A stretch of DNA of 13,418 bases from Suttonella ornithocola (lineage in GTDB: Bacteria; Pseudomonadota; Gammaproteobacteria; Cardiobacteriales; Cardiobacteriaceae), in NCBI RefSeq assembly GCF_001889065.1, contig NZ_LWHB01000035.1:1-13418 (forward strand), written 5' to 3'. Position numbers and translations under genes: made by a program. The notes beneath the pieces were generated by a model that was given only the letters and a program-made list of their open reading frames with translations, was not told the DNA's origin and did not search any database. Positions 6,743 to 13,418 of the stretch are shown here, piece after piece (the first letter of the stretch is position 1; the number at the start of each line of letters is the position of its first letter).

Positions 6743-7756
6743 ATGAAAAGTCTTGGCGAATTCATTATTGAGAAGCAAAATGAATACCCGGGTGCTAAAG
6801 GCTCTCTTTCCGGTATTCTTTCCGCTATTCGCTTATCCGCTAAACTCTTACATCGAGATATCAATAAAGCTGGCTTAATTACGGATGTCCTTGGTGATAC
6901 GGATAATGAAAATGTACAAGGAGAAACACAGAAAAAACTCGATGTCTTAGCACATGACACCATTAAAAAAGCACTATTTAATCGAGATGATGTGGCTGGA
7001 TTTGCTTCAGAAGAAGAAGAACACTTTATTGCCTTTAATACCGAGCGCGGCAAAAATGCAAAATATATCATTCTCACTGATCCTTTAGATGGTTCATCAA
7101 ATATTGATGTTAATGTCGCTGTTGGCACCATTTTTTCAATCTACCGCCGTGTTACCCCAATCGGCACCTCCGTAACCTTAGAAGACTTCCTACAACCTGG
7201 GAATCGCCAGGTGGCGGCAGGCTACGTCGTTTACGGTTCATCTACCATGTTGGTTTACACCACAGGCAACGGCGTGAACGGCTTTACCTACGACCCCTCT
7301 TTAGGTATGTTTTTACTCTCACACGAAAACATCCGCATTCCAGAAGACGGCAACATTTATTCTATCAATGAAGGCGGATACGTTAAATTTCCACAGGGCG
7401 TAAAAAAATACATCAAGTATTGTCAGGAACAAACAGAAGATAGCTCTCGCCCTTATACTTCTCGCTACATTGGTTCTTTAGTTTCTGATTTCCATCGAAA
7501 TATGCTTAAAGGGGGAATTTACATGTATCCGCAAGCCAGTAGCTATCCTAATGGTAAATTACGCTTAAATTATGAATGTAACCCTATTGCTTTTTTAGCA
7601 GAACAAGCAGGTGGTATTGCCACTAATGGTCAACAGCGTATCTTAAATATTCAACCACAAACACTACATCAGCGTAGTCCTTTTTTTGTAGGCTCAAAAA
7701 ATATGGTGGAAAAAGTGATGAATTTTATTCAAGATAACCCCGAAAGAATTTACTAA
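6743..7756 (+). CDS. fbp: Class 1 fructose-1,6-bisphosphatase
   Basis: The 337-residue cytosolic enzyme hydrolyses fructose-1,6-bisphosphate to fructose-6-phosphate, the committed step of gluconeogenesis. It shows the metal-binding acidic run SEEEE (89-93), the inositol-phosphatase signature [10 protein letters not shown] (113-122), [13 protein letters not shown] (127-139), [18 protein letters not shown] (236-253), the sugar-phosphate site KGGIYMYP (256-263) and [11 protein letters not shown] (271-281) with the metal ligand Glu278. The start is fixed by AGGAG (6733-6737), 5 bases before ATG. Length matches the enteric enzyme (332). An internal stretch (7141-7320) is about 53% GC, whereas the flanks are about 35%, which hints at a recombined segment. 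The gene appears to be its own unit. Confidence 0.95.
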   Translation: MKSLGEFIIEKQNEYPGAKGSLSGILSAIRLSAKLLHRDINKAGLITDVLGDTDNENVQGETQKKLDVLAHDTIKKALFNRDDVAGFASEEEEHFIAFNTERGKNAKYIILTDPLDGSSNIDVNVAVGTIFSIYRRVTPIGTSVTLEDFLQPGNRQVAAGYVVYGSSTMLVYTTGNGVNGFTYDPSLGMFLLSHENIRIPEDGNIYSINEGGYVKFPQGVKKYIKYCQEQTEDSSRPYTSRYIGSLVSDFHRNMLKGGIYMYPQASSYPNGKLRLNYECNPIAFLAEQAGGIATNGQQRILNIQPQTLHQRSPFFVGSKNMVEKVMNFIQDNPERIY

Positions 7757-7945
7757 ATCAAATTTCAAAAAATCCACTCTTATTGGAAGTTATTTAAAAA
7801 AACAATAAAAAATAAAAATAGCATTCTATTTAACTATATGTTTTTAATAACATAAAAAAATGATACTAAAAAACTGATGCTATTTTACTAGAAACTCTAT
7901 ATAGAATATTTTAGACTGTAATTTTTCAACTAAAGGAACTTTAAT
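7757..7945. promoter_or_regulatory. Very AT-rich fbp-nupC gap with nested inverted repeats
   Basis: This 189-base gap must contain the promoter of the nucleoside cluster and any fbp terminator, but neither is clear-cut. A perfect 10 bp inverted repeat, aaaatagcat (7815-7824) and atgctatttt (7877-7886), encloses a smaller one, tatgtt (7837-7842) and aacata (7849-7854). TAGAAT (7902-7907) and TGTAAT (7917-7922) are possible -10 elements without convincing -35 partners. No CRP-like TGTGA-N6-TCACA site is seen. The repeats may be operators for a nucleoside-responsive repressor or a weak bidirectional terminator. Confidence 0.35.
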
Positions 7946-9217
7946 ATGTCTGTAATAATGAGCTTGGTTGGGATGGCAGTATTGATTGCCATTGCTTTTA
8001 TTTTCTCCGTAAATAAACGTGCAATAAATCCACGCACCGTGTTCGGCGCCTTTGCTTTGCAATTCTGTATTGGTGCTTTCGTTCTCTATGTTCCTTGGGG
8101 ACAAACCGCGCTAGGCATTGCGAGTGATGGCGTCAAAAAAGTGATTGACTACGGTAATGAAGGTGTAAGTTTCTTACTTGGTGGCTTAGTAAGCGATAAG
8201 ATGTTTGAACTTTTCGGCGGAAGCGGATTTATTTTTGCCTTCCGCGTCCTACCCATGATTATCTTCTTCTCATCTCTGATTGCTGTGCTTTATTACCTTG
8301 GCATCATGAGCTGGATTATCCGCATCATTGGCGGTGCTTTGCATAAACTACTCGGCACTTCTCGCGCAGAATCCATGTCAGCAGCAGCTAATATTTTCGT
8401 TGGACAAACCGAAGCGCCTCTAGTGGTTAAACCTTTTGTTCGTGATATGACACAATCTGAACTCTTTGCCATTATGTGTGGTGGATTGGCTTCTATTGCT
8501 GGGTCTGTATTAGGTGGCTATGCGCAAATGGGCGTAGAAATGAAATATCTACTCGCCGCTTCTTTTATGGCAGCACCGGGCGGACTTCTATTTGCAAAAT
8601 TACTCGTTCCTGAAACACAAGTTCCCCCTAGTAATGAAAATCTAACCAATAACTTCTCTGCTGATGCAGATAGCAAACCAGCAAACGTTATTGATGCAGC
8701 AGCCGATGGCGCAAGCTCAGGTATGCAGCTTGCAATCAACGTTGCCGCCATGTTGCTCGCTTTCGTAGCTTTAATTGCGCTCATCAACGGTATATTTGGC
8801 GGTATTGGCAGCCTCATTGGTATGCCTGATTTATCATTAGATAAAATCTTTGGTTGGTTATTTGCACCATTAGCATGGCTAATTGGCACCCCTTGGAGTG
8901 AAGCACAAGTTGCGGGTACATTCCTTGGACAAAAACTCGCAATTAACGAATTTGTGGCTTACGCCAATTTCCAACCCTATCTACAAGGCGCAACAGATAT
9001 TGTGTTAACAGAAAAAACCAAAGCGATTATCTCTTTTGCCCTTTGTGGTTTTGCAAACTTTAGTTCAATCGCTATTTTAGTAGGCGGACTCTCTATCATG
9101 GCTCCTAACCGCCGTAAAGACGTTGCACGTTTTGCTATGCCAGCACTTTTAGCAGGTACGCTTTCTAATTTAATGAGTGCGACCATTGCCGGATTATTTA
9201 TTGGTTTAGGAGGTTAA
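7946..9217 (+). CDS. nupC: Concentrative nucleoside:H+ symporter, NupC type (CNT family)
   Basis: A 423-residue inner-membrane symporter that imports nucleosides with protons or sodium. CNT-family hallmarks are [12 protein letters not shown] (153-164), which forms the re-entrant hairpin contacting the nucleoside, NEFVAY (334-339) and [14 protein letters not shown] (368-381). The preceding gate-like segment (residues 84-120) and about eight membrane helices are visible; a polar insert (residues 222-257) lies between core halves. The length is slightly above the roughly 400 residues of E. coli NupC, mainly from that insert. The ATG is preceded by AAGGA at 7933-7937 (8-base spacing). It is the first gene of the nupC-deoC-deoA cluster and supplies the substrate for DeoA. 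Specificity for pyrimidine or purine nucleosides cannot be settled from sequence. Confidence 0.92.
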   Translation: MSVIMSLVGMAVLIAIAFIFSVNKRAINPRTVFGAFALQFCIGAFVLYVPWGQTALGIASDGVKKVIDYGNEGVSFLLGGLVSDKMFELFGGSGFIFAFRVLPMIIFFSSLIAVLYYLGIMSWIIRIIGGALHKLLGTSRAESMSAAANIFVGQTEAPLVVKPFVRDMTQSELFAIMCGGLASIAGSVLGGYAQMGVEMKYLLAASFMAAPGGLLFAKLLVPETQVPPSNENLTNNFSADADSKPANVIDAAADGASSGMQLAINVAAMLLAFVALIALINGIFGGIGSLIGMPDLSLDKIFGWLFAPLAWLIGTPWSEAQVAGTFLGQKLAINEFVAYANFQPYLQGATDIVLTEKTKAIISFALCGFANFSSIAILVGGLSIMAPNRRKDVARFAMPALLAGTLSNLMSATIAGLFIGLGG

Positions 9218-9218
9218 G

Positions 9219-9920
9219 ATGCAAAATGCTGATATTGTTAAATTGATTGATTTAACCAGTCTTAATGACAACGATACCCCTGAAGTTATTGATCATCTCT
9301 GCCAACAAGCGACAACCCCTCTTGGAAATGTCGCTGCCGTATGCGTCTATCCACAATTTGTTAAACAAGTAGATGACACATTACTAGGCATTCCTGTCGC
9401 AACCGTGGTTAACTTTCCTGCCGCAACCGATAGCCTAGATAAAGTTCTTAAAGATACAGAGCAAGCGCTAAAAGATGGCGCCGATGAAATTGATTTAGTC
9501 TTACCTTATCGTGATAGCAATGAAAATTCCTTAGCGATGGTCAAAGCGGTCAAAAAACTCTGTTTGGACAATAATGCGCTTTTAAAAGTCATCATTGAAA
9601 GTGGCGCTTTTGACAATACCGCCGATATTAAAAATGCCGCTGCAATTGCAATTGATGGCGGTGCAGATTTTGTAAAAACCTCTACCGGCAAAATTGCTGT
9701 TGGCGCAACGCCTGAAGCGGCGAAAGCGATTTGTGAAGTCCTTGCTGAAAAAGGCGTGAGCGACAGCGTGGGCATTAAAATTTCGGGTGGCGTTCGCACA
9801 CCTGAAGAAGCCAATATGTATTTAGAAATTATCACTCAACAATTTGGTCGTGATTGGATCACGCCACACCGCGTGCGCATCGGTGCGTCTTCTTTATTAA
9901 ATGCGCTATTGGAGAAATAA
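9219..9920 (+). CDS. deoC: Deoxyribose-phosphate aldolase
   Basis: This 233-residue class I aldolase cleaves 2-deoxyribose-5-phosphate to glyceraldehyde-3-phosphate and acetaldehyde. The Schiff-base lysine lies in FVKTSTGK (Lys153), the partner lysine in IKISGG (Lys187) and the catalytic aspartate in [10 protein letters not shown] (Asp92). ATVVNFP (61-67) and the phosphate-binding RIGASSLL (220-227) complete the TIM-barrel active site. The N-terminal MDLTTLNDDDT of the E. coli enzyme is matched by [11 protein letters not shown], and the E. coli-type C-terminal tail is absent (259 against 233 residues). The ATG is one base after the nupC stop, with AGGAGG (9208-9213) inside the end of nupC, so expression is tightly coupled. 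deoA follows after 2 bases. Confidence 0.95.
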   Translation: MQNADIVKLIDLTSLNDNDTPEVIDHLCQQATTPLGNVAAVCVYPQFVKQVDDTLLGIPVATVVNFPAATDSLDKVLKDTEQALKDGADEIDLVLPYRDSNENSLAMVKAVKKLCLDNNALLKVIIESGAFDNTADIKNAAAIAIDGGADFVKTSTGKIAVGATPEAAKAICEVLAEKGVSDSVGIKISGGVRTPEEANMYLEIITQQFGRDWITPHRVRIGASSLLNALLEK

Positions 9921-9922
9921 AT

Positions 9923-11251
9923 ATGGCAAAATTTTTACCGCAAGAAATTATTCGGAAAAAACGTGATAAAGGTATTTTAACGCCTGAAGAAATCCAATTT
10001 TTTGTCTCTGGTGTTACTGACGGCAGTATCGGAGAAGGACAAATTGCCGCCCTTTGTATGTCTATTTTCTTCAATGATTTAAATATTGAAGAGAAAAGTG
10101 CTTTAACGTTGGCTATGCGCAATTCTGGCGATAGTTTGGATTGGTCTAATGTTGGCTTAAATGGTCCTGTTTTAGATAAACACTCAACTGGCGGCGTTGG
10201 TGATGTTGTTTCGCTAATGCTTGCCCCAATGCTCGCCGCTTGTGGCGGTTACGTGCCAATGATTTCTGGTCGTGGATTAGGTCATACAGGCGGAACACTA
10301 GATAAACTCGAAGCTATTCCGGGATTTGATATGTATCCAAGCCCTGATAATCTTAGCCGTATTGTCAAAGAAGTTGGCTGTGCCATTATTGGACAAACAG
10401 GCAACCTAGCGCCAGCAGATCGTAAAATCTATGCTACACGTGATATTACCGCAACTGTGGAATCTATCGCACTCATCACTGCTTCTATTCTTTCTAAAAA
10501 ACTCGCTGAAGGATTAGATAGCTTAGTAATGGACGTAAAAGTTGGTAATGGCGCCTTTATGCCAACCTATCAACAATCACAAGCCTTAGCGCAATCCATC
10601 GCAAGCGTTGCTACAGCCGCTGGGTGTCAAACCACCGCTCTACTTACAGATATGAACCAAGTATTAGCATCTAGTGCAGGAAATGCAGTCGAAGTCGCTG
10701 AAGCCATTCGCTTTTTACGCAATGAAGACGTTAATCCTCGATTAAAAGAAATCACTATGGCTCTATGCGCAGAAGCATTAGTCAACGGTAAATTAGCGAG
10801 TGATAGAGATGATGCTCGCAGACAATTACAAGAAACACTGGATAGCGGAAAAGCTGCTGAATACTTTGACCGTATGGTCGTTGCACAAGGCGGACCAGCT
10901 GATATTTGCAATACTTATGAAAAACATCTTCGTAAAGCCGCAATTATCAAACCCCTTTATGCGCCGTGTGAAGGCATTATTAGTGCTATGGATACGCGCT
11001 CTATTGGTATTGCAGTAATCAATCTAGGCGGCGGACGTCGTCGCGCAGAAGATAAAATTGACCACGCAGTTGGCTTTGACGATATTCTGCCTTTAGGCAC
11101 AAAAGTTGATACACAAACCCCTATCGCAATCATTCATGCGCAAAGTGAAGAAGCTTATCAGCAAGCTGCACAAGAATATCTAGCAGCATTAGAAATTGGT
11201 GAAAAAACACCTGAAAAAACGCCTGAAATCTACGAAACAATCAATCCTTAA
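9923..11251 (+). CDS. deoA: Thymidine phosphorylase
   Basis: The 442-residue enzyme splits thymidine or deoxyuridine with phosphate to give the base and 2-deoxyribose-1-phosphate. Motifs are KHSTGGVGD (86-94) for phosphate, the family signature [16 protein letters not shown] (115-130), [10 protein letters not shown] (170-179) with Arg173, and ASILSKK (187-193) with Ser188 and Lys192, which hold the pyrimidine. Length and motif spacing match E. coli DeoA (440), which favours thymidine phosphorylase over the shorter Gram-positive pyrimidine-nucleoside type. The start is the ATG at 9923 with GGAG 8 bases upstream; a longer reading from a TTG at 9854 lies entirely within deoC and is rejected. It is the third gene of the cluster. 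No purine-nucleoside phosphorylase (deoD) follows, so the route seems confined to pyrimidine deoxynucleosides. Confidence 0.95.
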   Translation: MAKFLPQEIIRKKRDKGILTPEEIQFFVSGVTDGSIGEGQIAALCMSIFFNDLNIEEKSALTLAMRNSGDSLDWSNVGLNGPVLDKHSTGGVGDVVSLMLAPMLAACGGYVPMISGRGLGHTGGTLDKLEAIPGFDMYPSPDNLSRIVKEVGCAIIGQTGNLAPADRKIYATRDITATVESIALITASILSKKLAEGLDSLVMDVKVGNGAFMPTYQQSQALAQSIASVATAAGCQTTALLTDMNQVLASSAGNAVEVAEAIRFLRNEDVNPRLKEITMALCAEALVNGKLASDRDDARRQLQETLDSGKAAEYFDRMVVAQGGPADICNTYEKHLRKAAIIKPLYAPCEGIISAMDTRSIGIAVINLGGGRRRAEDKIDHAVGFDDILPLGTKVDTQTPIAIIHAQSEEAYQQAAQEYLAALEIGEKTPEKTPEIYETINP

Positions 11252-11267
11252 TTCATTCTTTTCAGAC

Positions 11268-11288
11268 GCCACTCTTTTATTGAGTGGC
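11268..11288 (+). promoter_or_regulatory. Hairpin between deoA and the sugar mutase gene
   Basis: Stem gccactc (11268-11274) with gagtggc (11282-11288) encloses a 7-base loop. A pyrimidine-rich stretch follows, but not a true T run. It could be a partial terminator or an mRNA processing or stability element that lowers expression of the downstream mutase relative to deoA. Confidence 0.4.
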
Positions 11289-11316
11289 CTCTCTCTTTAA
11301 TATAAGAGGATATTAT

Positions 11317-12945
11317 ATGACAGACAATCTCTTATCTATCGCTCAACATTGGCTAGAACAAGACCCAGATACCGAAACTCGAGAAGAGCTACAGGCAATT
11401 ATTAACAACAACAATACCGAAGAACTACACAAACGTTTTCATGGTCGTTTACAATTTGGTACTGCTGGACTAAGAGGTCCTTTACAAGCCGGATCAATGG
11501 GAATGAACCGAGTATTAGTCGCTCAAGCAGCTGGTGGATTAGCGGCTTATCTCAAACAGAAAAACAATAAACCTAGCGTTGTTATTGGCTGTGATGCACG
11601 TAAAAACTCCTATCAATTTGCAAAAGATAGCGCAGAAATTTTACAAGGCGCGGGCGTGACCGCTTATCTTTTACCAGAAAAACTCCCAACGCCTGTCTTA
11701 GCTTATGCGGTTCGTAAACTCGGCGTTTCTGCGGGAATTATGGTAACCGCTAGCCATAATCCCCCTGAAGACAATGGCTACAAAGTCTATCTTGGTGATG
11801 CGGATGATGGCGCGCAAATTGTGCCACCTGCGGACAGCGAAATTGCCTCAGAAATTGAAAAAATTGCGCAAGGGGATATTCGTGATTTACCGCGCGATAA
11901 CCACTATCAACAATTAGACAACAGCGTTTGGGAAGACTATATTGCAACAACGGCTTTGCTTGCGAATCAAACACCGGTTGAACTAAATTATATCTATACC
12001 GCCATGCATGGAGTTGGCAAAAATACCTTCCTAAAAACATTGGAGAAAGCAAACTATCCTTTACCACATTTAGTCAGCGAGCAATGTGACCCTGATCCAA
12101 CATTCCCAACCGTCAACTTCCCTAATCCAGAAGAAGCTGGGGCGTTAGATCTCGCTATTATCGCTGCTAACTATATCAATGCCGACTTTATTTTAGCGAA
12201 TGACCCTGATGCCGACCGCCTCGCTGTTGCACTAAAAGATGCCGAAGGCAATTGGAAGCCCCTACATGGTAATACCGTAGGATGTTGGTTAGCATGGGAA
12301 GCGGCGAAAGCTGCCCAGTCTGAAGGAAAACAAGGAACTCTTGCTTGTTCTTTAGTTTCTAGCCCTCAGCTGGCTAAAATTGCAAAAGCGTACGACTTAG
12401 TACATGAAGAAACGCTCACAGGCTTTAAATGGATTGGTCGAGTACCTAATCTTCTCTTTGGCTACGAAGAAGCCTTGGGCTATTTAGTTGATCCACAAAA
12501 AGTCCATGATAAAGATGGAATTTCTGCTGCAATGGCATTTTTAAATTTAGCCCTGCGCTTAAAGCATGAAGGCAAAACCTTTATCGATTATGCTAACGAA
12601 TATACCGAAAAATTCGGTGCAGCTGCTAGTGGACAAGTTTCTATTCGTGTCACCAACCTTTCTCGTATTGGAGAAATCATGACAGAAGTTCGCAATAGCC
12701 CGCCACAAACATTAGTTGGATTGCCTGTCATTGCTTACACCGACCATTTACAAACTGAGCGAAACAATAACATCTTAGTCTTCCATATAGAAAAAGATGG
12801 CGAAGAAGCCCGTGTTATTTTCCGCCCTTCTGGCACAGAACCTAAGCTCAAAATTTACCTTGATACAGGCGCACCAACACAGGCACAAGCAGACGCCCTT
12901 TTAGAAAAACTTATTTCTGAATTAAAGCAAACCTACACTGACTAA
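11317..12945 (+). CDS. PGM2-type phosphosugar mutase (probable phosphopentomutase or phosphoglucomutase)
   Basis: The 542-residue protein belongs to the alpha-D-phosphohexomutase superfamily, in the PGM2/PgcA-like branch (usually 550-600 residues). In order it shows the entry motif FGTAGLRGPL (47-56), the phosphoserine loop TASHNPPEDNGYK with Ser146, the metal-binding loop DPDADR (296-301), the sugar-recognition loop GYEEALG (382-388) and the phosphate-binding loop RPSGTEPKLK (503-512). The start is fixed by AGAGGA 6 bases upstream of ATG 11317. Annotations of such proteins vary (phosphomannomutase, phosphoglucomutase); human PGM2 of this branch is mainly a phosphopentomutase. Being placed 65 bases after deoA, it may interconvert deoxyribose-1- and -5-phosphate, the step needed between DeoA and DeoC. 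That role is inferred from position; glucose-1-phosphate mutase is the main alternative. Confidence 0.85.
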   Translation: MTDNLLSIAQHWLEQDPDTETREELQAIINNNNTEELHKRFHGRLQFGTAGLRGPLQAGSMGMNRVLVAQAAGGLAAYLKQKNNKPSVVIGCDARKNSYQFAKDSAEILQGAGVTAYLLPEKLPTPVLAYAVRKLGVSAGIMVTASHNPPEDNGYKVYLGDADDGAQIVPPADSEIASEIEKIAQGDIRDLPRDNHYQQLDNSVWEDYIATTALLANQTPVELNYIYTAMHGVGKNTFLKTLEKANYPLPHLVSEQCDPDPTFPTVNFPNPEEAGALDLAIIAANYINADFILANDPDADRLAVALKDAEGNWKPLHGNTVGCWLAWEAAKAAQSEGKQGTLACSLVSSPQLAKIAKAYDLVHEETLTGFKWIGRVPNLLFGYEEALGYLVDPQKVHDKDGISAAMAFLNLALRLKHEGKTFIDYANEYTEKFGAAASGQVSIRVTNLSRIGEIMTEVRNSPPQTLVGLPVIAYTDHLQTERNNNILVFHIEKDGEEARVIFRPSGTEPKLKIYLDTGAPTQAQADALLEKLISELKQTYTD

Positions 12946-12949
12946 GCCT

Positions 12950-12984
12950 AAAAAATAGTCGGGAGATTTCCCGACTATTTTTTT
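12950..12984 (+). terminator. Intrinsic terminator after the sugar mutase gene
   Basis: A 15 bp stem, aaaaaatagtcggga (12950-12964) with tcccgactatttttt (12969-12983), carries a 4-base loop and ends in a T7 run. It starts 5 bases after the stop of the mutase gene and closes the nucleoside cluster; the flanking A run lets it act in both directions. Confidence 0.9.
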
Positions 12985-13036
12985 ATCAACTCCTCGCTGT
13001 CCTTCTTAAACTAATCTTCTTTACCCTGCTTTCTAC

Positions 13037-13042
13037 TATAAT
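13037..13042 (+). promoter_or_regulatory. Candidate -10 element of the murQ promoter
   Basis: TATAAT (13037-13042) is a perfect -10 hexamer 29 bases before the murQ start. No convincing -35 is found 16-18 bases upstream, so an activator may be needed. The leader would be about 23 bases of pyrimidine-rich sequence. Confidence 0.4.
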
Positions 13043-13071
13043 AATCTCTCGTATTACCCTACTCTTCTACC

Positions 13072-13418
13072 ATGATAACAACCGAAACTCGAAATCCTAC
13101 CAGCCAAGAGATTGATACTCTATCTACTATTGAGATACTCCAACGAATCAATCAAGAAGACGCTAAAATTGCCAACATCATCGCAACAGAAATTCCTAAT
13201 ATTACGCTTGCTGTAGACGCAATTGTCCACACCTTTTCTCAAAAAGGACGATTGATTTATATAGGCGCTGGAACATCTGGACGATTAGGCGTATTAGATG
13301 CCAGTGAATGTCCACCAACCTATAACACCGACCCCAATCAAATTATCGGCATCATCGCAGGTGGGCATCAGGCACTCACTGAGGCGATAGAAAACGCCGA
13401 AGACAATCAAGAGCAAGC
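13072..13418 (+). CDS. murQ: N-acetylmuramic acid 6-phosphate etherase, 5' part
   Basis: The first 115 codons of MurQ are present; the gene runs off the window (family length about 300). MurQ removes the lactyl ether from MurNAc-6-phosphate, yielding GlcNAc-6-phosphate and D-lactate in peptidoglycan recycling. The translation shows the N-terminal TETRNPTSQEIDTLSTIEIL, the SIS-domain sugar-phosphate loop IGAGTSGRLG (64-73) and DASECPPTY (76-84), where Glu79 aligns with the catalytic Glu83 of E. coli. IAGGHQALTEAIENAED follows as in the enteric enzyme. The ATG at 13072 has no Shine-Dalgarno sequence; the leader is pyrimidine-rich. It is separated from the upstream nucleoside cluster by the terminator and has its own candidate -10 element. 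D-lactate release is not served by LldD, which uses L-lactate. Confidence 0.92.
   Translation, partial: MITTETRNPTSQEIDTLSTIEILQRINQEDAKIANIIATEIPNITLAVDAIVHTFSQKGRLIYIGAGTSGRLGVLDASECPPTYNTDPNQIIGIIAGGHQALTEAIENAEDNQEQ

Noticed and set aside
6691..7131. 146-codon minus-strand open frame over fbp
   Set aside because: It is a shadow of a clearly coding plus-strand gene and shows no recognisable domain.
8518..8889. 123-codon minus-strand open frame over nupC
   Set aside because: It is antisense to conserved transporter sequence, with no ribosome-binding site or family resemblance seen.
9854..9922. TTG start extending deoA into deoC
   Set aside because: The segment is out-of-frame deoC coding sequence; the ATG at 9923 has a Shine-Dalgarno sequence and matches DeoA homologues.
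11284..11316. Upstream extension of the sugar mutase gene
   Set aside because: The extra 11 codons cover the hairpin arm and the ribosome-binding site; ATG 11317 is ideally spaced from AGAGGA.
11750..12067. 105-codon minus-strand open frame over the sugar mutase gene
   Set aside because: It opposes the catalytic serine region of a well-conserved enzyme and shows no recognisable features.

Overview
The window looks like the chromosome of an AT-rich gammaproteobacterium (GC roughly 35-45% by eye). The maf-rng pair, an enteric-type class 1 fructose-1,6-bisphosphatase, FetAB, NupC, DeoC, DeoA and MurQ are all gammaproteobacterial in flavour. I cannot fix the family from the sequence alone, and I saw no obvious Haemophilus- or Neisseria-type DNA uptake repeats.

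Layout. At 1-216 there is the tail of an IS630-type orfA and, directly beside it, a ~92-96 bp MITE-like inverted-repeat element with apparent TA duplications. A strong terminator (227-255) separates these from lldD on the minus strand (278-1471). Divergent from lldD runs a plus-strand series: fetA-fetB (metal/iron exporter type), maf (nucleotide pyrophosphatase), rng (RNase G), a secreted DUF1007 protein whose frame is broken once, and a NicO/RcnA-type nickel/cobalt transporter. Next come fbp alone, then a tight nupC-deoC-deoA cluster followed by a PGM2-type phosphosugar mutase that ends in a strong terminator, and last the 5' part of murQ, cut by the window edge.

How the genes work together. 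Much of the window is carbon scavenging and gluconeogenesis. LldD makes pyruvate from L-lactate. NupC imports nucleosides, DeoA releases 2-deoxyribose-1-phosphate, a mutase is needed to make the 5-phosphate, and DeoC cleaves that to glyceraldehyde-3-phosphate and acetaldehyde. Fbp commits triose carbon to hexose phosphate, and MurQ recycles cell-wall MurNAc-6-phosphate. No classical deoB lies in the cluster; the PGM2-type mutase sits where that activity is required, which is the most interesting functional inference here. The fetAB and DUF1007/NicO genes form metal-handling modules on either side of maf-rng.

I found no CRISPR array, prophage, tRNA or rRNA. The points most worth a second look are the candidate non-orthologous phosphopentomutase, a GC-rich patch inside fbp, the frameshift in the DUF1007 gene, and the MITE-like element. 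Nothing here proves a wholly new system.
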